Source: Candidatus Saccharimonadota bacterium | GTDB taxonomy: Bacteria > Patescibacteriota > Saccharimonadia > Saccharimonadales > Saccharimonadaceae | Assembly (NCBI GenBank): GCA_024697865.1 | Contig: JAILSC010000009.1 | Span: forward strand, 1-64,000 | DNA length: 64,000 nt | Reading direction: 5' to 3' | Part shown: positions 40,464 to 48,735 of the stretch, in pieces | Layout of the letters: each line of letters opens with the position of its first letter | How positions within the stretch are numbered: the first letter of the stretch is position 1 | Translations under genes and position numbers: made by a program | The notes under the pieces: generated by a model | The model's database searches: none | Seen by the model: the letters and a program-made list of their open reading frames with translations, nothing else | Told to the model about the DNA's origin: nothing

Positions 40464-41696
40464 TTATCGATAATGTTTGAGGGAGTCAATTGGGTTCTTG
40501 GTAGCAGCTTTCAGGGCTGGATAAATGCCAAAAAGAATTCCAACAATTAATGTGGTAAGAAAAGTAATAAGTAAGATTTCCCAACTGATATATGGGGCAA
40601 ACGGAGTAATGGTTGAGATGATGAAGGCCAAGAAATAACCTAGAGCTAACCCTAAAATACCACCAAGCAAAGAAAGAATCAAAGCCTCGAAAATAAACTG
40701 CATCAAGATATTGCGACTTGAGGCTCCAACAGCCTTACGCACACCAATTTCATGATTACGCTCTGAAACTGAGACCAACATAATATTCATGACACCGATG
40801 CCACCAACGATTAGCGAGATCGCTGCAACTAAAGTAAGCATTCCGGAAACAATCATAAAGAGCGAACTGGCGGGGTGAGTAATTTGATCGCCATAGGCGA
40901 CGGAAAAGTTTTGGTCGCCAAGATTTTGATTAATGAGTGCCTTTTCAACATCGCTGGAAATTTGAGGAAGGGAATCGGTATTAGTGGCTTTAATATTAAT
41001 TTGCTGAATTTGAGTGGAACCAGTGATTTTGTCTAAAGCTTCAGCATCCATAATTAAAGTGTTATCAAAATCAATGTTGTCAAAATTGATAGATTTGTTG
41101 ACTTCGTCAAGTACTCCAACAACCATGAATTTCTCACCCATAATGGTAACCATCTGACCAACAGTGCTATTAATCGTATTAAATAAAGCTAAAGAAAGAG
41201 TGTGACCAAGAACCACAGAATGATCTTTATTCTGATCGTTCATGAAAGACCCATGACGAAGAGTAAATGGCTCAACTTTCAGAAAATCCGAATTAGTGCC
41301 AAGAACTGGGACGGAAGAGAAAGTATTTTTATCAGAGGTAACGGTGTTGGTGGAAATAGCGACAGGAGCCACAGCGGAGACACCCTCGACTTGGGAAATT
41401 ACTTTTACATCACCTAGAGATAGGCTGGATTTCTGAAAAGAATTAGCAGAAGTGAGCTCTTCGATAATACCGGTCATAGCGTCCTTAGAAGTACTAGGGC
41501 GAACAACAATGAGGTCGGCGCCAATTTCGTTAACTTCGTTTTTAACTAAAGTAGAGATACTACCCATAAGAGAAAGAATCAAAATAATACTAGCCACACC
41601 AATAGCAATACCGAGACAGGTAAGGAAAGAGCGGGTGCGATTTTCCTTGATGGCGGTTCTAGCTAATTTGTAATGAGTTCTAAGTAGTAAGGGCAT
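40464..41696 (-). CDS. MacB/FtsX-type ABC transporter permease
   Basis: A 410-residue permease with one N-terminal helix (LTCLGIAIGVASIILIL), a large extracytoplasmic MacB_PCD domain (about 45-270) and three C-terminal helices of the FtsX domain with MNIMLVSVSERNHEIGVRKAVGASSRNI. Its ATG overlaps the ATPase stop by one base (TAATG). Likely exports peptides, lipids or lipoproteins or works in envelope stress; substrate unknown. Confidence 0.92.
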   Translation of the reverse strand: MPLLLRTHYKLARTAIKENRTRSFLTCLGIAIGVASIILILSLMGSISTLVKNEVNEIGADLIVVRPSTSKDAMTGIIEELTSANSFQKSSLSLGDVKVISQVEGVSAVAPVAISTNTVTSDKNTFSSVPVLGTNSDFLKVEPFTLRHGSFMNDQNKDHSVVLGHTLSLALFNTINSTVGQMVTIMGEKFMVVGVLDEVNKSINFDNIDFDNTLIMDAEALDKITGSTQIQQINIKATNTDSLPQISSDVEKALINQNLGDQNFSVAYGDQITHPASSLFMIVSGMLTLVAAISLIVGGIGVMNIMLVSVSERNHEIGVRKAVGASSRNILMQFIFEALILSLLGGILGLALGYFLAFIISTITPFAPYISWEILLITFLTTLIVGILFGIYPALKAATKNPIDSLKHYR

Positions 41697-42592
41697 TATT
41701 TTTTCCTCCGAGAATTTTGAGTTTTGGATTTAGTAGCTTTGGTGGATTTAGCCTTAGTCTTAGATTTAGTATTCTTAGACTTTGGGGAATTTTTAGGTTT
41801 AGGAAGCTCGATAGTGGCCTCAACTTCGGCCTTTTCGGCGACTTTTTTCTCTTTACGTTTTTTGAAGCGAACACTGATAGGCTGAGGCAGGTTAGCGTCG
41901 GCAACCGTCTTAATGTCGGTATCGATTTGACCGTCTAACATATTAATGACACGAGTAGCGTAAGCTGTAAGGGCCGGATTATGGGTAACCATAATGATCG
42001 TGTTGCCTTCTTCATGAATAGCTTTAAGCTCTTCCATCACGACATGAGAACTACGAGAATCAAGATTACCAGTGGGTTCATCAGCAAGGATGATTTCAGG
42101 GCTACCGACAATAGCTCTGGCGATAGCTACACGTTGTTGTTGGCCACCAGAAAGTTGGTGAGGATAATAGTATTCACGTTCCTGAAGATGGAATCTAGCG
42201 AGCGCCCGAGAAGCCTGTTTTAGGCGAGAAGTCTTAGAGTAACCGGTGTAGACAAGAGGTAGGGCAACGTTTTCGATAATGGGTAAATCTTCGATAAGGT
42301 TAAAATTTTGAAAAACAAAACCTATTTTCTTGGCGCGAAGTTTAGCTTGACGATTAGCAGAAATACTAGCCACATCTTCGCCATTTAAAATATAATTCCC
42401 CCTAGTAGCGCGATCTAGGAGGCCGATAATGTCGAGTAAAGTGGTTTTACCGCAGCCAGAAGGACCCATAATCATAATAAATTCGCCGCGCTTGATTTCG
42501 AGGTCGAAATCTTTAAGGGCGAGAGTTTCGGTATCACCATAGCCGTAACGCTTAGTGAGGCCTTTTAGTTCGATCAAGGTATTTTCGCTCAT
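41696..42592 (-). CDS. MacB/LolD-type ABC transporter ATPase with basic tail
   Basis: The ATPase core (1-230) has Walker [10 protein letters not shown], the signature [14 protein letters not shown], Walker [10 protein letters not shown] and the His switch VTHNP. Residues about 235-298 form an extra Lys/Pro/Ser-rich tail ([19 protein letters not shown]), not part of the fold. The leader has an 8-bp hairpin AAGTAGCC/GGCTACTT (42629/42649) behind a TATAAT-like box near 42665. It heads the ABC-murE transcript. Confidence 0.92.
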   Translation of the reverse strand: MSENTLIELKGLTKRYGYGDTETLALKDFDLEIKRGEFIMIMGPSGCGKTTLLDIIGLLDRATRGNYILNGEDVASISANRQAKLRAKKIGFVFQNFNLIEDLPIIENVALPLVYTGYSKTSRLKQASRALARFHLQEREYYYPHQLSGGQQQRVAIARAIVGSPEIILADEPTGNLDSRSSHVVMEELKAIHEEGNTIIMVTHNPALTAYATRVINMLDGQIDTDIKTVADANLPQPISVRFKKRKEKKVAEKAEVEATIELPKPKNSPKSKNTKSKTKAKSTKATKSKTQNSRRKK

Positions 42593-42628
42593 TTTTTTAA
42601 TTACTCTTATGATTATTAGTCCTAATAA

Positions 42629-42656
42629 AGTAGCCTAGCGGGTGGCTGGCTACTTA
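42629..42656 (-). promoter_or_regulatory. hairpin in the leader of the ABC transporter operon
   Basis: AAGTAGCC and GGCTACTT, perfect 8 bp around a 12-base loop, between the -10 region (about 42662-42675) and the ATPase start. No T-run, so more likely a processing or regulatory hairpin than a terminator. Confidence 0.4.
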
Positions 42657-42702
42657 GTTGATTATATTATATCATATTATTTAGAATCGCGAGAAGGAAA
42701 AT

Positions 42703-42725
42703 GGCGGAAAGGACAGGATATTAAT
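42703..42725 (-). repeat. second copy of the tRNA-Ser(GGA) 3' end with palindrome
   Basis: 18 bases (42703-42720) repeat the tRNA-Ser(GGA) end from ATCC in the T-loop through CCA, preceded in minus-strand reading by AGGAT-TAAT(ATTA)-ATCCT, a 5-bp hairpin. It lies about 155 bases beyond the tRNA, past its terminator. Confidence 0.8.
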
Positions 42726-42757
42726 CCTAGAGCTTTAAGACCGATAAACAAGAAACA

Positions 42758-42861
42758 GCAGAAACTTCGTTTCTGCACATCCCTCAAAGTTAATAAAAAT
42801 ATGAGAGCAAGCTCTCAATTTTTATATCTTTTCGGTCTGCCAGAAAGGCTACGCCTTTCTG
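42758..42861 (-). terminator. hairpin cluster with the terminator of tRNA-Ser(GGA)
   Basis: Three perfect hairpins in 104 bp: CAGAAAGGC-TAC-GCCTTTCTG (42841-42861), AAAAATATGAGAGC/GCTCTCAATTTTT (42795-42824, with T-run on the minus strand) and GCAGAAAC-TTC-GTTTCTGC (42758-42776). The middle one is the best terminator. No gene is seen in this interval. Confidence 0.65.
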
Positions 42862-42874
42862 CTACTTCTTTGCT

Positions 42875-42964
42875 TGGCGGAAAGGACAGGATTCGAACCT
42901 GCGAAGGGCGTGAACCCTTACACGCTTTCCAAGCGTGCGCCTTAAACCACTCGGCCACCTTTCC
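42875..42964 (-). tRNA. tRNA-Ser (GGA)
   Basis: Class II tRNA on the minus strand: acceptor GGAAAGG/CCTTTCC, anticodon stem CACGC/GCGTG with loop TTGGAAA (anticodon GGA), long variable arm AAGGGTTCACGCCCTT, T-loop TTCGAAT, discriminator G and encoded CCA. Confidence 0.95.
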
Positions 42965-43014
42965 GCGTTGTTAATATCTTAGCACGAAATAGCGAAAAAT
43001 AGAAGGGGTGACAA

Positions 43015-44166
43015 CTAAGACAGAACTACAAGATTTTCAATATGAGGAGTATGAGGAAAGAAATTAAAGGTCTTGACCGTATCAATTTGGTATTTAGATA
43101 ATAATAATTTTACGTCTCTGGCCTGAGTGGCGGGGTTACAAGAAAGATAGATAATTTTTGAGGGCCTAGTTTTTAATAATTTCTCGATTAATTTAGCGTC
43201 ACAACCAGCGCGAGGGGGGTCCAAAATAACCGTTTGTTCGGGGTTGATGTAGTCTAATACTTCTTCAGATTTGGACAGAATCGGTGAAAAAGTTCCATTT
43301 ATTCTTTTACAATTTTCAGTCATCTCTTTAAAAGCGGATTTATCTACTTCGACAAGAGTGAGGTGTTGGTCACGGGCAACGGAAAGACCAATAGTGCCGA
43401 CACCGGCATAAAGATCAAGAACTTCCTTAGTAGTAATGTGTTTTTTAATTTCCTGAAGGGCAAATTCGTAAACCGGGAGATTGATCTGAAAAAAGCCGTT
43501 GGGTGAATAAGAATATTCGTGTCCCAAAATAACATCGGTAAGAGGCTTAAATTCGGGATGAGGTTTATGATTTTCATAAAGTCCGCCAGAGACTTGACCT
43601 TGCTTGTTGCAGCGAAGAAGTAGGGATTGATATTTGCGAGCTTGTTCACCACGAGCATTAAGATCGGCGATAATTTCTTGGGCACGAACAAAAAGCTCTG
43701 GGCGCTCAATACTAGATTTTTTAATGGGGATTTTACGATGAGAACCACGTTGGTGAAAAGCGAGATCAATTTGATTAGTGGTGTGATTCCAATAGAGAGC
43801 ATATTCCATTTTATTACGATAGTGATATTCTTGATGATCAGTGAAGATCTCAGGTATTTCAATATCGATGCCGTGTTCACGAAAAATTTCAACTACCAGA
43901 GCTTGCTTTTGTTGCAATTCATACTCATAATTCATAATTTGCCAAGGAGAAGTCGAAAGGAAACATGGGTCATGCGGAGTCACGCGATGAGGAGAAGGAT
44001 TCTCTATCTTAGTGGCGATAGCTTCAGAATAATGAGATTTTTGTTTAGTGATTTCATATTCAATTACTAATTCTCCTGGGAGAACATTCCAGAAAAAAAG
44101 CTTACGACCATCATAGTCAGTACCAAGCCCCATACCGCCAGGAATGATTTTATCCACTCTAATCAT
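43015..44166 (-). CDS. RlmD/TrmA-family uracil-C5 methyltransferase
   Basis: A 383-residue SAM-dependent RNA m5U methyltransferase. An N-terminal TRAM-like OB domain (1-50), central domain, then the Rossmann fold with EVLDLYAGVGTIGLSVA, VILDPPRAGCD, the catalytic Cys in YLSCNPATQARDV and the terminal Glu in FFPHTPHIENL. The four-cysteine iron-sulfur site of RlmD is not visible: only CFLSTSPWQI remains at its place. Target (23S U1939-type, U747-type or tRNA U54) is therefore open. TATAAT lies six bases before the ATG; the promoter is divergent to the 44206 gene. Confidence 0.9.
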   Translation of the reverse strand: MIRVDKIIPGGMGLGTDYDGRKLFFWNVLPGELVIEYEITKQKSHYSEAIATKIENPSPHRVTPHDPCFLSTSPWQIMNYEYELQQKQALVVEIFREHGIDIEIPEIFTDHQEYHYRNKMEYALYWNHTTNQIDLAFHQRGSHRKIPIKKSSIERPELFVRAQEIIADLNARGEQARKYQSLLLRCNKQGQVSGGLYENHKPHPEFKPLTDVILGHEYSYSPNGFFQINLPVYEFALQEIKKHITTKEVLDLYAGVGTIGLSVARDQHLTLVEVDKSAFKEMTENCKRINGTFSPILSKSEEVLDYINPEQTVILDPPRAGCDAKLIEKLLKTRPSKIIYLSCNPATQARDVKLLLSKYQIDTVKTFNFFPHTPHIENLVVLS

Positions 44167-44172
44167 ATTGGT

Positions 44173-44196
44173 ATTATACCAAAAATATGTTATAAT
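44173..44196. promoter_or_regulatory. closely spaced divergent -10 boxes
   Basis: Minus-strand TATAAT (44173-44178, six bases from the methyltransferase ATG) and plus-strand TATAAT (44191-44196, nine bases from the ATG at 44206). Only 12 bp separate them, so each lies in the -35/spacer region of the other. Confidence 0.55.
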
Positions 44197-44205
44197 TTAA
44201 ATAAG

Positions 44206-46380
44206 ATGACAGCAGAGGAAATACTGAGGTCTAGTGAAAGGTCTGCATTAAACGAAAACCAGATTATTTCGCGCGTGACAGGGAAGGATATAACGATTCG
44301 GAAGAAGGGAAAATTCAAAACCTTCGGAGCGATGGGATTAATTACGCTAGCCTTAATAGTAGCAGCGGTATTATTTAGTTCTGGAAATTTAATTCCATCA
44401 GCTATTTCAGAGAGATTAATTGAAGAAACCGATGTGCAATATGCTGATGCAGTGGAAAGTAAAAAACTCGTATTTCAACAAGCTCTAAAAAATGGAGATT
44501 TGCCAGAAAACACAATAGCGATTCTGAAGCAAAACGGAGTGGAAGTTGAAAAAACTGAAAATGGCGAAATGCTACTTAAAATTAAAGATAAAACCGTAAC
44601 AGCGGATAATTTTATTGATGAGGTAGGAGCGAATGTAGATTTGTACAATGCCTTTAACAAGGCAACTTATCAGAGAGCGGCATATTATTATGATGATGCT
44701 GCAAAAAAGGTGTTTCAAAAAATTGGCACCACACGAAACAACTATACGAGTGAGTCGGATTTCGATCAAGTAATGGATGCTTTAGTAGGAAATGGAAGTA
44801 ATGTAGATGTAAACAATGTTGCAACAGTAGAAGATGGCGAAGATACCAGCTATAAAAAGTTGGGTACAGCGGCAAAATCCAGTAATGGAGCGACTGGTTT
44901 TATTAGTGAAGTAGCGAGCCAAAACACGGCTACTTCTGGTATAGAAGCGACTTTAAACTCGGCCGATGCCTTAAAAGTAGCAGATACAATTTCAAAAGAA
45001 CAAAGGTCAGAATTATTCTTCTTAACTTTTATGGAAAATATTAGTAAGATGAAGGCGGGAGAAGGAAATGAGTCAAAAATTCATGAAGCGATGAATTATT
45101 TATACGAAAGTCAGGAATCTGAAGTAGTAGACGTGAAGACTGGGAAAACGATAATCACGAAAGGCACAGCACTGGAATCCCCAAGCCTTTACGCAATATT
45201 ATCTGGAAATAAAGTAGATATGGAGGCGGTAGGAAATTATTCTTCGGATAGAATTTTAAAAACCACAGAAAACCAGTTAGGAGTAACTAGTGGAGCCAAC
45301 GCGATTACTGGGACTATAGCTTCAGCTAGTGAGGGAATAAAAGGTATGATCGGGCGACTTTTAGGCCTAGAGGGCGAGGCGGCCTCAGCGGATACCCTAA
45401 GTGTAGTAAACAAAACTGTGGATAGCTCACTAGTAAACAATTCCTACGAAACAATCAAAGGGGTAAATGCGGGTGAATTTTTAGTAGAAGGGGCAGTAAA
45501 TGTGGGCAAGGAACTAGCCAAAGCAAGTGGGGCTACGGCGGGAGATGCGGCAGCAGTAGCCAAATATGCTAGATTAAATTCAGCAGTATTAGCGATGGAC
45601 GCGGCGGCAGATAGAGTTAATAGGAGCCCATTTGATGCAACCTCTAAAAATACTTTTCTAGGGTCAATTATTTACAAATTAGCAGTAACAAGCGCCAAAA
45701 CAGCTAAGAGTCCTTTACTTTCCGGAATAAAAACTGTAGCTAGTACTATAAGCAACGCAGTGGGGGGAGGATTAGTAAATAGTTACGCAGATGGAGCGGA
45801 GGGGTATTTAACAGAGTTTGGAGACTGTGAAACTTATGGAACGATCGGGGCAGTGGGTTCAGCTCAATGTGCAGAAGTGGCAACCTTTGATCCTTCCACT
45901 CTTGATAATACTTTTGATGATCCTGGATTTATTGAATTTGTTAATAATAACACAACTCTTAGCGCTTCCGGCAAACGAACAGTTAATCAGAATTCAATAT
46001 TAGCGAATTTTATCCTGTATAATAATGAGCGAATAACACCATTAGGGGTGACTGATGGTGGAATTTTGAATTCCTTATCACTGGGTTCTTCCTCAGTATC
46101 GTTCGTATCAAATATCTTAGGAATGATCGAAAACTTCTTGGGGGCATCAGAAATTAATAAAAATATTGCAACTGGAGAAGAATATGTGAATTCTACGGCA
46201 AATCCAAGCTGGGATAACTATAAATATGCTCAAAGGTATGTTTCGCTAGCTAGGGCGACGGATTCATTACGGCAATACGCTGGTGGATCTACGGCTTATA
46301 ATGATATTTTTGGGTTTGAAGGTGATGAAAATCCGGTAATCGCCTTCATTGAAAAACATAGCTCTATAGCAAATAAGTAA
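44206..46380 (+). CDS. large membrane-anchored protein, unknown
   Basis: Unrecognised 724-residue protein. A cytoplasmic head of about 40 residues is followed by one helix (FGAMGLITLALIVAAVLFSSG) and a long Ala/Ser/Asn/Thr-rich, mostly helical exterior; hydrophobic stretches near 385-410 and 500-520 could be further membrane-active segments. Only two cysteines (FGDCETYGTIGAVGSAQC) are present, likely a disulfide. Composition is like secreted effector or type IV secretion-associated proteins of Saccharibacteria, but I cannot assign a family. It has its own promoter and stands alone between two housekeeping genes. Confidence 0.72.
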   Translation: MTAEEILRSSERSALNENQIISRVTGKDITIRKKGKFKTFGAMGLITLALIVAAVLFSSGNLIPSAISERLIEETDVQYADAVESKKLVFQQALKNGDLPENTIAILKQNGVEVEKTENGEMLLKIKDKTVTADNFIDEVGANVDLYNAFNKATYQRAAYYYDDAAKKVFQKIGTTRNNYTSESDFDQVMDALVGNGSNVDVNNVATVEDGEDTSYKKLGTAAKSSNGATGFISEVASQNTATSGIEATLNSADALKVADTISKEQRSELFFLTFMENISKMKAGEGNESKIHEAMNYLYESQESEVVDVKTGKTIITKGTALESPSLYAILSGNKVDMEAVGNYSSDRILKTTENQLGVTSGANAITGTIASASEGIKGMIGRLLGLEGEAASADTLSVVNKTVDSSLVNNSYETIKGVNAGEFLVEGAVNVGKELAKASGATAGDAAAVAKYARLNSAVLAMDAAADRVNRSPFDATSKNTFLGSIIYKLAVTSAKTAKSPLLSGIKTVASTISNAVGGGLVNSYADGAEGYLTEFGDCETYGTIGAVGSAQCAEVATFDPSTLDNTFDDPGFIEFVNNNTTLSASGKRTVNQNSILANFILYNNERITPLGVTDGGILNSLSLGSSSVSFVSNILGMIENFLGASEINKNIATGEEYVNSTANPSWDNYKYAQRYVSLARATDSLRQYAGGSTAYNDIFGFEGDENPVIAFIEKHSSIANK

Positions 46381-46391
46381 AGTAGACCACT

Positions 46392-47387
46392 TTATATTTC
46401 CTCTACACTAGTGATGATCACCTGGTTATCCTTGAAATTATCAACTAGGCATTGGCGACGGGTGGTGTCGAGTTCAGAAAAAACATCATCAAGAAGAATC
46501 AGGGGCTTAAGCCTTAAATTTGTTTCAATGAGTTTAGCTTCGATAAATTTTAGAGCTAAAATAATAGAACGAGTTTCGCCACGCGAAGCAGAACCATCGG
46601 CTAGTTTACCATTAAATTCAAAAATATAATCATCACGATGAATACCAAAACTAGTGTGGCCAAGAATTTGATCACGAGCGAAATTTTGTTCGAGAGTGGC
46701 GAGATATTTCTGTTCAGACTGTTCAAGAGAATCACTCTGGTAAATAATTTCTATTTGATCAGAATTTTTAGCGATGGAATAATAAGTAGGGGTAAGTTCA
46801 AGATTAATTTTTCGAATTAATTGTTGACGAGTCTGACAGAGTAGAGTACCGTATTTAGCTAAGAGTAAATTCCAAGAGAATACCGAGTCGGAACTATTAT
46901 GATCTTGTTTTAGAATTTCGTTACGTTGCTTTAAAGCCTTTTTATACTTACTAAGGTTTACGGAGTAATTTTCGTCCAATTCAGAGAAAATACGATCAAA
47001 ATAGTCACGTCGGCGACTGGGTGCATGGCTAATTAAATTAAGGTCGGAAGGGAGAAAGAGGACTACCGGATATTTACTTTTAAGGGGAAGGCGTTTAGTT
47101 TTTTTATCTAGAATGTGAAAAGTTTTAGTTTTGCCATCATAAGTAGCGGCAGCAGATTCACCGTTTTCGTAAACTAATTCAATACGATAAAATTCGGTAC
47201 CATGCTTAAGGATCTCTGGATCAGTAGCACGAAAACTTTTGCCACGAGTAAGGATGTAAATGGCCTCTAAAACTGAAGTTTTACCGCAGCCATTTTCACC
47301 TAGAATAAGCGAGGTTTTATCCTGGCATTCAAGAAAATACTGGGCATGATTACGAAAATTAGTTAATTTAATAGATTTAATAATCAT
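46392..47387 (-). CDS. recF: DNA replication and repair protein RecF
   Basis: SMC-like ATPase of 331 residues that loads RecA at gaps. IKSIKLTNFRNHAQYFLE and Walker A GENGCGKTSVLEAIY at the N-terminus, FLPSDLNLISHAPSRRRDYFDR in the middle, signature GSASRGETRSIILALKF and Walker B PLILLDDVFSELD at the C-terminus. It is next to dnaN, as usual at origins, with start and stop one base apart. Confidence 0.95.
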   Translation of the reverse strand: MIIKSIKLTNFRNHAQYFLECQDKTSLILGENGCGKTSVLEAIYILTRGKSFRATDPEILKHGTEFYRIELVYENGESAAATYDGKTKTFHILDKKTKRLPLKSKYPVVLFLPSDLNLISHAPSRRRDYFDRIFSELDENYSVNLSKYKKALKQRNEILKQDHNSSDSVFSWNLLLAKYGTLLCQTRQQLIRKINLELTPTYYSIAKNSDQIEIIYQSDSLEQSEQKYLATLEQNFARDQILGHTSFGIHRDDYIFEFNGKLADGSASRGETRSIILALKFIEAKLIETNLRLKPLILLDDVFSELDTTRRQCLVDNFKDNQVIITSVEEI

Positions 47388-48488
47388 TTAAGAATTTAAA
47401 GGCATTATGATATGAGTATATTTATCACTCTTTTTATTCTTGAGAAGAATAGGAGCGACACGATCAGAAAAACAGAAATCAATTTCTGATTCCTCTAAGG
47501 AATTGAGCGCATCTAGAAGGAAGCGGGAATTAAGATTAATTTTACCTTCTTCTTTGACTTTAGTTTCAATTTGGGAATCGTTTTCGCCAAATTCATTAGC
47601 GATTGATTTAACTGAAAAGATGTCAGGGGCTTTAGTTTCACAGATAATAGAACCACCAACTGAGCGAGCAAAAAGTGCAGCAAGCTTAGTAACACGAGTC
47701 AGCTCCTCACGATTAAGAGTGGCTTTAATATTGCAATCCTTAGGAATAAGCTTTTGATAATCTGGGAAACTAGCGTCAATTAATTTAGAGATGATTTCAA
47801 CTTCGCCTAAACGAAAACGAACTAAATCTTGGTTAAAAGTAATTTCAACCTCCTCAACGTCATCAGTAATAGAGCGGAGTACTTCTTGTAGGGAATTAGC
47901 CGGAACAATCGCTTTGACTTCACTCTCAACTTTATCGATAAGCTTCTTTTCGGCGAGACGATAACCATCGGTGGCGGCAATAGCTAGACAATTATTATCC
48001 GTATTAAAGTAAACACCAGTAAGAGCGGGGCGAGTAAGATCATTACTACTAGCAATAATAACCTGACCAACACTAGCCTTAAATTCGTCGATACCGATCT
48101 TATAAGTGACAGCTTGTTTTTCGTCAATTTCAGGGAGTTCTGGAAAATCGTCGGCTAGAGCACCATTGATGGTGGACGAATATTTGCCGGCGGCGATAGT
48201 AACTTTGGTATCCTTAGTGGAAATTTCAATAGTTTCACCTTTAGGGAGGTTAGAAACGAATTCAGCTAAGAGTTTGGCAGGAACCGTCACTACGCCATCC
48301 TCAGAGTTGGAAACGGGAAGAAAATCAACTACTGCCATATCTAAATTGGTGGTAACTAAAGAAACTTTTTTATTATCTACTCGGATTAAAACATTATTAA
48401 GGATAGGTAAGGTAACTTTGCCGATAGCTATCCGACTGACACTATTTAAGGCACGGCTGAGTTTTTCTTGAGTAACTTTGATTTTCAT
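47388..48488 (-). CDS. dnaN: DNA polymerase III beta sliding clamp
   Basis: A 366-residue three-domain clamp starting MKIKVTQEKLSRALNSVSRI, with ATDGYRLAEKK in domain 2 and the conserved end YTHIIMPLNS. AAAGGA precedes the ATG. It is separated from dnaA by 247 bp of repeat-rich sequence. Confidence 0.96.
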   Translation of the reverse strand: MKIKVTQEKLSRALNSVSRIAIGKVTLPILNNVLIRVDNKKVSLVTTNLDMAVVDFLPVSNSEDGVVTVPAKLLAEFVSNLPKGETIEISTKDTKVTIAAGKYSSTINGALADDFPELPEIDEKQAVTYKIGIDEFKASVGQVIIASSNDLTRPALTGVYFNTDNNCLAIAATDGYRLAEKKLIDKVESEVKAIVPANSLQEVLRSITDDVEEVEITFNQDLVRFRLGEVEIISKLIDASFPDYQKLIPKDCNIKATLNREELTRVTKLAALFARSVGGSIICETKAPDIFSVKSIANEFGENDSQIETKVKEEGKINLNSRFLLDALNSLEESEIDFCFSDRVAPILLKNKKSDKYTHIIMPLNS

Positions 48489-48735
48489 TTAATTTGATTC
48501 CTTTCTATTAAAAATAATTTTGTAGCTGTAATAGTAGGTGCGGTGGAATAGTGGAAAAAATAGTTGAAAAACAGGGGTATAAAGACAGTGGGAAAGTTGG
48601 TGAGAAAGTCGGGAAAAGTGGGTGGGAAAGTAGAGTTTTACACGATTGATATATAATGATTGAAAGAATCCACAAAGTTTTACGTGTGATTTACACGGGA
48701 ATATCCACGTAGATTTACACTGAGTTTTACACATT
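48489..48735. other. repeat-rich dnaA-dnaN intergenic region, candidate part of oriC
   Basis: No gene. The right half has at least four TTTACAC-type sites (around 48636, 48690, 48714 and TTTTACACA at 48724-48732), similar to DnaA boxes. The left half has several GTGGGAAAG-like motifs (48549, 48589, 48622), which as complement read CTTTCCCAC. Such iterated sites next to dnaA are typical of origin DnaA-binding clusters. The dnaN leader lies in the first 40 bases. Confidence 0.55.

Noticed and set aside
41700-41800. Lys/Ser-rich tail of the ABC ATPase as a frameshift product
   Set aside because: The tail is in frame, ends with the TAATG overlap to the permease and similar basic tails occur in ftsK and the LCP protein, so it is more likely a genuine feature of this genome.
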